NCBI GenBank assembly: GCA_018398765.1
Contig: JAHBMJ010000025.1
Location: forward strand, 1-59,312
Reading direction: 5' to 3'
DNA from: Chromera velia
Taxonomy: Eukaryota > Sar > Chromeraceae
DNA length: 59,312 bases
Numbering within the stretch: position 1 is the first letter of the stretch; every line of letters starts with the position of its first letter. Position numbers and translations under genes: made by a program. Under the pieces are notes generated by a model that saw only the letters and a list, made by a program, of their open reading frames with translations, ran no database searches and was not told the DNA's origin. Below are positions 22,545 to 31,088 of the stretch, one piece after another.

Positions 22545-22879
22545 CGTGTGTTCTCTAATCATGCCTACGGTCTATCCATCAGCTTGCAAGGATCGACGTA
22601 ATACTGCGATTAATTGGCATGCTGATTTCAAGCTATTAATGTTTAGCTCGACGTGTATGCGAAGCTTCAGTCTCCGATGGTTTTTCGCATACATACGTTT
22701 TTTGTATGTCGTTTAATTAACATGTATTCGATAAATTCCAATTGAATCAGACAGCAGCCTGTTGGATTGTACTGGATTATGGTAGATTGACCATGTGCTC
22801 TTACCGACACATTTGTGCACAGACAACATAAGATCTCAGCTGTTGGAAGAGACTTTCAATTTCTTAGAATCTCCATTAT
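22545..22879 (+). repeat. Right 335-bp direct repeat of the Penelope-like element
   Basis: It has the same length and orientation as the left copy, with 15 transition differences and no indels. It starts about 130 bp after the last RT-derived open frame, consistent with the element's 3' untranslated region being duplicated at the 5' end, as in partial tandem copies of Penelope-like elements. Confidence 0.92.
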
Positions 22880-23487
22880 GAATGAACAATACATTAAAAA
22901 GTATAAAAAAACGAGATTGCGAGAACGAATAAAACAAGAAAAACAGACACTCTCATATGTCTTAATGAGTCTTCAGCGTTGAGCAAATTTGCCATCAAGA
23001 GCTATTTTGAGAGCGAGGGAAGTGGTTTGGGCACTGGGCAGCCGCTTTGCAGATCGATATATCGATATGCGCGCATGCATGCATGCACTGAGGCCGCCGG
23101 TGGCAGGCCCGCGCGCGGCGCGCGGGCTGGCCGGCGGGGCCGGACCGCGGTTTATAGTTTATAGTTTGGTCGGGGTGCGCCTGTGCGGTGCATGCATGCT
23201 CGATGGCGCGCGGCTAAATCTTTTTAGCCACGCGGGCTTTCATGCATGCACAAAAATCGGCTTCGGGCCAAAATCGGATCGCGCGCAGAAGCTTAATTCG
23301 ATCGAAATTCTTCACAATTATATCGATGAGATCGATCGATCAATCGAATCAATTAAGGGTCCAACTTATCCTCGATTGATCACCTTGCATACATCCTCAT
23401 CGTATCCTCATCACTAGCTGCTTGAGTACACTGCTCTGCCTCTCTAATCCTTGCGAAAGCTTCACCTCAAATCAGTCAGTTTTCAAA
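22880..23487. promoter_or_regulatory. Upstream region of secreted-protein copy 2, with GC-rich palindromic core
   Basis: This 608-bp stretch contains GCGCATGCATGCATGC (about 23070), then a strongly GC-rich palindromic block (about 23100-23150, GGCCCGCGCGCGGCGCGCGGG and its surroundings), and further TGCATGC sites near 23190 and 23240. Repeated CGATC/GATCG words lie at 23300-23350. The last 30 bases before the ATG are a CT-rich leader. It shows no similarity to the region upstream of copy 1, so regulation of the two copies may differ. Confidence 0.45.
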
Positions 23488-25129
23488 ATGAAGTCTCTTC
23501 TGTTCGCCGTCGGAGCAACAGCTGTGCTCGCAAACACCGACACTGAGTACGGAGTCGACAAGAACGGAAAGAAGTGCCCCAAGGGAGAGGTCGACTGCTT
23601 CCAGGAGCCTGAGGACAGACCCTTCCCCTCCTCTGGCCCCGTGAAGCCCAACATCTTCGACAAACTCTGGTCAGTTCGTCTCCCTGCTGACGTGTTGCAA
23701 CTCAAACAACAGTTGTCTCCAGATCCGAATAGCCTCTCTGCTCCCCTTCTCTACCCCACCAATCTCTGTTCCCCTCTACCATCGAGTGCAGGAAGAAGGA
23801 CCCCATTGAGATTCCTGACATTCAGATCTTCAAGTCTGACGGAAAGGGAAACAGACTCTTCGTCCCCAACCCCACATTGAACATCAAGGAGAACGAGGAG
23901 CCCTGTACGTCTCTTCTGTTAATTGCTGCCCACATCTTCGTTCCTTCTCTACCCCTCTGCTTTCCGTCTTTCGCCACTTCTTGAACTTGGATTCTCGCTC
24001 TCTGTCAGAGCATTCATCAGGAACGTGTTGCCGCAACAATCCGTGTTACCAAGTGTCTGACCTTCTTCCCGACTTCGATGTCTGAGTGTGCTGTTTTCTC
24101 TTGCCGCTTCCATTCCTTCTTTCCCTCACCATCTCTAGAACTAAAGAGGTCTCACACGTCTGCATGACAGGATGCCCTCGTCTCTCCGTGATTTGCGGTC
24201 TGCAACTCTTGTCCGTTCAAAGCACCACAACAATCCCTCCTCTACCGATCTTCCTCTCCTCCTCGCCCTCGCTTCTGCCCCTGTCTCCTTCTCTCTTTCC
24301 CTCCACCTCCACACTCCATCCTTCTGTGTGCACATATTCTCTTCCATTGCTTCAACGTGCAGTCAAGAAGCTCTGTAACTCTCCCACTTCTGACGGTGTC
24401 TGCTGGGTGTGGGCCGACCCCGAGGAGAACTGCTCTGACACCTGCAGAGAGTTCGCAATCTCCATGGACATGGAGAAGAAGGGAGCCAAGTTCTGCAGCA
24501 AGGCTGCTCTTGCAAAGATCACCACTGAGGAAGAATTCAATGACGCTGGTACCAGGGCCAACAACAACACTGGCTTGGAGATTCTTACCAACGACGAGTG
24601 CGGCAATTTCGAGAATATCCCCAACGATATTGACGTTGAAGCCAGCATGTTCGTCAACTCCACCCCCTTCATTGTTCCCACCGGCGAATCCGAAGTGTGC
24701 TTTGCCAAGACCGAAGAGTTCTTCTCCCAGAACATTGACTGCTTCTCCACCATTGACCCCTCTTTCAATCCCAGTGCCGTTCGTCTCTGCGCGTGCGTGA
24801 CTGATGGTCAGTTCAACCCGAAGACCAAGGACTACGAGACCGAGACCATCGTTGTGCACCCTAACGGACCTCCCACTCCTGAGGACAAGAACAAGACCAA
24901 GGGAGAGAAGGGGTATGGCATGTTCGACCTGAGCGGAATCTTCAACTACGATCTCAGCAAGGACCTCGAGCACACCCAGGGGTACGAGAATCTTTTCAAG
25001 TTCGACTTCGACTTGAAGGACTTCCAGGTTGATAAGGAGGACTACGCTGTTGACAAGGAGGACATCCCTGAGAAGGAGGACTACCAGGTTGACAAGGAGG
25101 ATTTCACCAAGAGCGAGAAGGACGAATAA
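23488..25129 (+). CDS. Secreted Cys-rich protein, copy 2 (353 aa, 3 exons)
   Basis: Exons are 23488-23669, 23792-23904 and 24363-25129, of exactly the same lengths as copy 1. Introns of 122 and 458 nt begin GTCAGT and GTACGT. The protein is the same 353-residue chain: a 15-residue signal peptide, Cys-rich body and acidic VDKED-repeat tail. It differs from copy 1 at two residues. Exon 1 differs by one silent base and exon 2 is identical. Intron 2 is nearly identical, but intron 1 is heavily diverged and the 5' and most of the 3' flanks are unrelated. The two genes lie about 16 kb apart in inverted orientation around a transposon island. Codon use is strongly C/G-ending, suggesting high expression. 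The family is not recognised. Confidence 0.88.
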
Positions 25130-26252
25130 GCCTTCTCCTTTTATTGTTGAATGAATGAGTGAATGAACAGAGCAGAGTAGTGAGAGAGGGACGAAGTTTA
25201 CCCAACGTTCCCGAAAAAGTTCTGTCTAGAGAAGAAGGCTCTCGGGTTTCTTCGAAATTTGAAGGAACGAACAGAGAGCTGAAAGAAGGGAAGAAAAAGG
25301 GAGTGAGAAGATGGGGAGAAGTTCTCGCCGCTTTCTCTCTCTCTCTCCTTTTCGTCAATGACGCGCGCTGGGATTTTCTTTCTGCATGTAATGAATGAGT
25401 GAGAATTCGTGTCATGCTTCTGCATGCTCTTGTGCTTGTGCGTCTGGTTGCTATCGTTATTGATGAGACATGCATCGCAACGTGATCGTCTACTTTAATC
25501 CATCTATCCCGTACATTCGTACTCTGCTTCATGCCTGATGCTAGGCCTGATGATCGTCGTCCTTCTTGCATGAGTTCGAAACGGCTTGAAGACATTCTGT
25601 TCAGACGTGTGTGTCCGACACTCTGTGTCTGGGATGACTGATGAGCTGTTGCACATGCAATAAACATGTGTTCGTCATTAAATCAGTTTGAATGCTATAT
25701 CTAGACTACAATATAGTGATAGTAATAGTAGTAGCAGTAGGTCGATTCCTCTAGTGGAACGATAGTCCTAGACTTCTGGGATTCAGGTTTCATGGGAATC
25801 AGTAGCAATTAACTTTCTAGTTGTCAAATCAGACTTTAAAACTGTATGCTACCAGTGAATTAATATTCTTTTTTTTGACTCGAACGATTTTTAATTATAA
25901 AACTTTGAATACTACACATAGTACAATCAACTCTAACTTCCTACGCTAGTTCCTATGCGACTCAAAATTTTTAATCACCTATATGAGCTGTCCATGCTTT
26001 ATTAATTGCTCTTAAATTATATATGCACCCCTTTTACTGTCAAACTGCATGATAAAACTTGTTCATATAAATTGTGGTCCATTTTTGTGGACTTGCATCA
26101 TGTAAATTTAAATTATCATTTAATTCATATAAGCTTTTATAAATATATAAGCTTCTATAGATTTGATAGTGAATTGCTACCTGCTAGACTAGCTGCTAGA
26201 CTATGCTAGACTACTTGTAACTAGGCCTGTAATTGCCTAGGTAATACCGTGA
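25130..26252. other. 3' flank of copy 2 and AT-rich spacer
   Basis: The first 30 or so bases after the stop codon match the 3' flank of copy 1 and are probably 3' UTR. To about 25680 the sequence is mixed, with GA-rich stretches. From 25680 to 26250 it is AT-rich with repeated CTAGACTA-like words. No gene is supported here. Confidence 0.5.
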
Positions 26253-26978
26253 AACAGAGGTGTTGGAGGACGAGATCCATATGCTGACTGAGTATCCGAT
26301 TTATGATAGAGAAAGAGCGCACATGTATAGAATATTAGGAGCAGACTGGAACGAGGGAAGAGAAAAGAGAGCAAGAGAAGTTTGCAGAGAGAAAAGAGAA
26401 GGACAAAGAGGAAGACTGCACACTGAGGCTCTGTTCAAATTCTTGATGAACGAAGGGCATAGTGCAGTGGATGAGTTTCTGGGGAGGGCGGCGTTCAGAA
26501 GAAGAATGTTCAAGGAAAGCCCAGGAAGGTACGCACCTGGAAGCTCGTTAGATGAAACAGTGCTGGCACAGAGACACGGAGTGATCACAAAAAGAAAGGG
26601 AGGAACGGAAAGAATAAAAGAAGAATACAAGACCATCCTGGAAGCAATGGAAGCAAGAAAACAGCTGAGGGAGGGAGAAGGAGAAATCGCTGAGAGAAGA
26701 ATGGAGAGAGGACGTGCACAAAGCTAAAGTGTCCTTTCGTCCTGTGTCATTAGATCGATTTTTGGAGCAGTCCCTTCTGAGCAGCCCATAGACTAAAGCA
26801 TACAAAGCGCAGACAGATTGTTGTTTGTTAGCGGCCTGGGAAACCAGGCGGGCTATGGGGTGTGGTCTAAGCCTCAGTGATGAGGTACACCCCCCTACCG
26901 TTTACAGGGGCGACCTCTATAAGACAAAACGGCGACAGTGCTCTAGGGCACCACTAATCACTTCACTTCACTTCTTCA
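26253..26978 (+). mobile_element. Short 5'-truncated copy of the LINE seen at 1494-3720
   Basis: The copy starts abruptly inside the C-terminal zinc-knuckle coding region (EVLEDEIHMLTE) and stays open to a stop at 26727, encoding the same basic Arg/Glu-rich C-terminal tail as the minus-strand copy. Its 3' UTR matches to the end, including the stretch beginning CTCTAGGGCACCACTAATCA, and finishes in a few CACTT units (about 26956-26976). The second Cys of the knuckle HX4C is Tyr here. Severe 5' truncation is typical of LINE insertion by target-primed reverse transcription. Confidence 0.85.
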
Positions 26979-28323
26979 TATACATAGTACGTGCTACTAG
27001 AGTGAATGCTCATATATATATGCTTATAGAATCTCACAGACTGCCTTTTATCATTGGGCTACGATGGCTACCAGGTTAAGTCACCTCACCATCATCATTT
27101 AATACTTAGTATTCTAATCTTTTTTTCGTTTTTGAGTGGGAAAACGTTCACGATCACGAAAAGGATGAAGAAGGACAAAAGCATGTCGAAGCAGAATCCT
27201 AATTAATTTGAACATCTCAGTGACTTACTTAATATTCAAAAACGAATGAGTATTTAATACTTAGAGTATTCTGGAAATGATTGTACTAGCATGGTTGGCA
27301 TTGGTTGCACAGAAGCTAGCACATGCAGAAGCCATATGAACCTTAGAATTACCACAGGAAGAAAGCAAGCAGGCAAAGGAGGAACAGAGGAAGGAAGGAA
27401 GGCAGCGACAATCAAGAAAGAAACAAAGAGTTTTGAAAAGAGAAGGGAAAGAAGCTAGGAAGAGCAAGACTGCAAATTTAAGCTGCGAGGGACGAACATT
27501 CAGGCCAAAATCGCCCTCCCGGCTCCGGTCCCCCACTGCCGATCGAATGCATTCACATACAAACGGTTCCACATCACACCCACGCATTTAGAGGCACACG
27601 CTTGTACAACACGACCCCGCATGGAAACAGAAAAGAGCTTTCAAAGGCCCCCCATTCAACCGCTGCATGGAGTGGGTTGCAATTCTTTCTGCTTGCATGG
27701 CAGTGCTCTCGATGAATCCAATCCAATGTACACCTAGCTCTTCGGTTCAGGATGCACCGCTTCAATTACCCCTTGATTGACTGAAGCTTAGTCGTCGTCC
27801 GGGATTGAAAAGGAGGATGAATACCGACTCTTCACACATGCGCGCATGCTTTTTTCAAATACAGACAGTAAGAAGAGCGGGAAAGTCACAAAAAAGAATC
27901 AAAAGAGGGAAGGCAACTACCAATTCTCACAAAGGCCGGCAAAGGGTGAAAGAGAGACTACAACCTGCTTTCAGTCCTCCAGATTTAAAGATTGACACCG
28001 ACAAAAAAGAAGCATTCACTCATCAACCCCGCCCCCCCGCGCCCTCGCTCCCGCGTTTATCGAGCGAAAAGCTCTACGGACCAATGTTGAATTTCTGCAG
28101 GGCGTGTGATTGATTGACTTTTGCGTTGCTTCTTCTTGACAAACCCGTCCCAGGGCCGTCTGGTACGTGCTGAGCTCTTGACACCCTCACGCGTACCCAC
28201 TCACAACGAGGGAACAGGACCTCGTTTTCGGGGCAGAAAGGCGGACATCGAATTGCAGAGCGCCCCCCTCGGTCCCCCGCGCAGCAGAGAGAAGATTCTG
28301 CCAACAGCAGAAATTCGACTTAC
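26979..28323. other. Spacer and probable 3' end of the RING/MATH gene
   Basis: The part from 26979 to about 27800 shows no coding signal beyond short open frames. Between 27800 and 28323 the last exon or exons and the 3' UTR of the minus-strand RING/MATH gene may lie, because that gene reads into a GTAAGT donor at 28323. A CCCTGCAG acceptor with a short frame to a stop exists near 28100 but I cannot prove its use. Confidence 0.4.
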
Positions 28324-29645
28324 CCCAGCCGCCGCCGATGGGGCATGTAGAGAAGTCTTTCGTGCGATTCATTCTCTCAATGTCTCCAGAGACCCGGTGT
28401 AGTCGTCCTTCTTCCGCAGAAAAACGGCTGCATTTCCCTCGGCAGACGCGAAATCTCCCTTTGGATAGACGAGGAGGGAAAAGCGAAAATCCTGCGAGCG
28501 TAATGGGGCAGTGCACATAAACTTGTGGCAAATTATGATTTGTTGGGGAGAATCAGAAAGAAAGAAAAAGAAAGACCAGACGGAGGAAAAAAAAGAAAGG
28601 CACGCAGGAGTACATGACGGTCAAGTTCCTCCCAAAGCAGCAAATTTGCCTTTCATAAGGGAAAAGATGACGTCAGAAGAGAGCATACCGATCGACTAAT
28701 GCACAAGAGGAACGGCCACGTCTCAGAAGAGAGGGAGAAGAATAGATCGAATGAGGCAGGTTGAGACAAACAGAGCAAAAAGAACTGCTGACCTGAAAGA
28801 CAAACGAGAGACTCTCGATGAACTCATTCTTTTTCTTCCCAGCGATCTTTGCTTCAAAATCAGGAAAGCGAACAGTCACATCGATCGTGTCGGTGTCGAA
28901 TCTCGAGTCCAGGGTACCCTGAAGGACGGCAATCTCTTGGGAGAGCAGATCGATGTGGCTCGCCGTACTGTCAATACTGTGCTGAGCTATGAGTTTGCGC
29001 TTCATCTTCTTCCCACACCTGGAAACAGGGCAGTCCACAGTCTCTTCTGGGCATTCAGTTCTGACGGGATCGGAGACGTCGCCTCTGGGGCGTTTTTTTC
29101 CCACAGCCATTGGGGTAGGAGACGGGGAACTTCGGGCAGGTGTTCAGGTGCATGGACTTGGAGTTGAAGCGCACGCTCTCCTTGCAGTGGTCGCACGGAA
29201 CCAGACGGTACTCACACGTTTTTTTGTGCTCAGCGAGGAGCCTTCGCTTCATGTGTTTGTTGCACCCCTCGAATGGGCACTTCGTCTTCTGCTCAAGACA
29301 GTCGGAGTCGAGATGCTTCTCCAACTGCTTTTTCGTGCCTGTGAAGTCACACCCACCCTCAAAATTCAGGCACTTCCACTTCACTTCTTCGATGAAGCTC
29401 AGGACCAGACCCTGGGGTTTCTCCAGTTTGGAGAGCTGCCCTCTGCAGCAGGGGCAGGGTCGGCGATTGTCGTAGACTTCTTTGATGCATGCGTCGCAGA
29501 AGACGTGTCTGGTTGCACAGTCCGTCTCTTTGGGGTCATCGATATAGTCATGGCAAATGGGGCACAAGGCATTCGCTGCCTGAGTCTCCCAGCCAGGAGC
29601 TGCCAAGGAGGCATCGAGCCCGAGACGCTTGGGTTCAGTTGACAT
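28324..29645 (-). CDS. RING finger, TRAF-type zinc finger and MATH-domain protein, frame-disrupted, 3' end unresolved
   Basis: Reading on the minus strand from ATG 29645, residues 28-67 are a C3HC4 RING (CPIC, CATRH, FCDAC, CPCC), expected to act as an E3 ubiquitin ligase. TRAF-type zinc fingers with CX4-6C...HX4-5C spacing follow to about residue 180. The frame then shifts at a run of seven A (plus-strand T run 29093-29099): six would keep the TRAF finger in frame (PNGCGKK into RPRGDVSDPV, then CPEETVDCPV). The next segment runs through a heptad-like helix into the start of a MATH domain and reaches a GTCAGC donor after 28793. The next exon (28491-28324) continues the MATH fold (RFSLLVYPKGD...FLRKKDD), changes frame once more, and continues to WG before GTAAGT. 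The gene is either a young pseudogene or carries two indel errors. Confidence 0.7.
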
Positions 29646-30238
29646 TCTCGTGACTGTGGTGTCAGAGTTGGTTGGAGACGCGTTCCCCAGCTCAGTCCCC
29701 CGCTCACTTGGGCGGTCGACAGAAATCCAGATAGTGGTTCAAAAGAACGGTCGAGCAGAAAACCAGTTGCGTGAGGAACGATCACAAGTCTGCAGCAGTG
29801 CATTGTGATTGTTTGGCACAGGCTGGGATTCCTGGGAAGTCTGCATTACTCGGGCGGAGTTATCTCTTTGCTCAATGAAATGAATTTAATTATTAATAAT
29901 GCCTGAGGAGACGGCATCATGCCAGTGACTGGCTCGGCGTGCATGGCGGCGCCGACTGAAGAGGTCCGCGGCCGGCCCCGTAACACGAGTCATGCAGTTT
30001 GAAGCAACACAAGAGATTCTTGAAGAGAAACGATCAGATTGCTGGGCAGTACACTGCCACAGAGTCTGAGGCAAGAGGATCCACTCAAGTTTTTTGTTCA
30101 GATCGAACAGTACATCAGACTGGGAATTCACTGCTTCCATCGTCAGATCGATCCCCGCATTGCTCCTGCCTCTGACATATATTGATCTTGCTTGTTCCCT
30201 CAGTGTTTCGAATCATCCGGAATCATCAGTCTAGAGCC
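29646..30238. promoter_or_regulatory. Divergent intergenic region
   Basis: This 593-bp interval lies between the start codons of the minus-strand RING/MATH gene and the plus-strand acidic gene, so it should contain both promoters. It includes an AT-rich patch with AATTATTAATAATG near 29890 and a GC-rich patch around 29930-29980. I see no recognisable promoter element. Its length is very close to that of the other divergent gap at 7082-7679. Confidence 0.4.
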
Positions 30239-31088
30239 ATGGTTGTTTTGGGTGGGCTTGAGCTTGTTTGTTGTGCACCAGCTGCGGTGCATTGCATGAT
30301 CACGGGAGTTGCGGCGCTGGTGGAATTGGGGACGCAAATCTCCAAAGGAGTCGAGGCAGCAGCTAAAGTGATTGAGATGCTGAACGAGGAAGTGCCGGAA
30401 GTAACGAGAGAGCAGATAGAGGAGGAGGACCCAAGTGTGAAGGAGTACTGGAAAGACTGGCCTGACCACAGGGTGGAGAGGGTGTTGGACGAATACAGAT
30501 ATTTCAGAATGAACGGCGTGCAGAGAGAGATCAGTTCTGCGGTGCAAGTGTTGCTTGACCGGCAACGGCTGTTGCTTCGCTCTGACGCTTCTGAATTGCC
30601 GTGCTAATGACGTCAAGGAATGGTTTAGACATGAAAGTGATCTGGTTTCTCCGTTCCCCCCTTCTTTGTGGTAGGCCTGTTCATGATGATGTGCTCTTGA
30701 CCGACCAGACTGAGTAGTGATACATTCAAGTATGTCATCACACATGTGTGCACGACCCCGTCCGTGCATTCTGTACGCTCACTGTGTATTCTTTTTGCAC
30801 CTCTCTCGACATGTTGATGAATGTGTCCTTCTGCTTCTGTGTGTGTGTTCCCGTGCATCCGTGCAGTGGCACGACTTGAAGTACCTCTTTTCCTCGGGGC
30901 CAATGCGGCGCCGTCTGGTCGTTCCAGAGAGGAAGATCTCGTTCCCTGCCCCCCCTCAAGTGGATGAGTGGGAGTGGGAGGTAATTGAGGAAGGAGAAAG
31001 CGAGGAAGATGAAGAGGAGGAGGACTCTTTGATTCCTGACCCCACTGCCCCCCCTGCACATGCCTGTGCGCATCTGTTCATGAATTGA
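30239..31088 (+). CDS. Unknown small protein with acidic C-terminus (174 aa, 2 exons proposed)
   Basis: Proposed exons are 30239-30541 and 30867-31088, joined in phase 0 (GCG, then TGG after a GTGCAG acceptor). Without splicing the first exon would run on to a stop at 30607, giving an alternative 122-residue product. The N-terminus has a hydrophobic stretch (residues 1-35, Gly/Ala/Val-rich) that could be a membrane anchor or signal. The middle is charged and helical ([29 protein letters not shown]). The second exon carries [19 protein letters not shown] followed by a Pro-rich end. I recognise no family. The donor (GTGCAA) is weak, so the structure is tentative. Confidence 0.45.

Larger units (their letters stand above)
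16751..22879 (+). mobile_element. Penelope-like retroelement with GIY-YIG endonuclease upstream of the RT
   Basis: Two 335-bp direct repeats (16751-17085 and 22545-22879) bound a 5.5-kb interior, resembling the pseudo-LTRs of Penelope-like elements. The interior holds unknown ORFs (17248-18816), a Cys cluster plus GIY-YIG endonuclease (18860-19645) and a reverse transcriptase (19927-22413). The combination of GIY-YIG and RT defines Penelope-like elements. In classical members the endonuclease is C-terminal, whereas here it lies upstream of the RT, as in the permuted Chlamys/Naiad-type clade described in algae and invertebrates. The coding part is decayed: about half a dozen interruptions split it, several of them amber codons with coding sense on both sides. 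No clear target duplication is visible. It is probably dead, and its repeats are about 95.5 percent identical. Confidence 0.85.
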
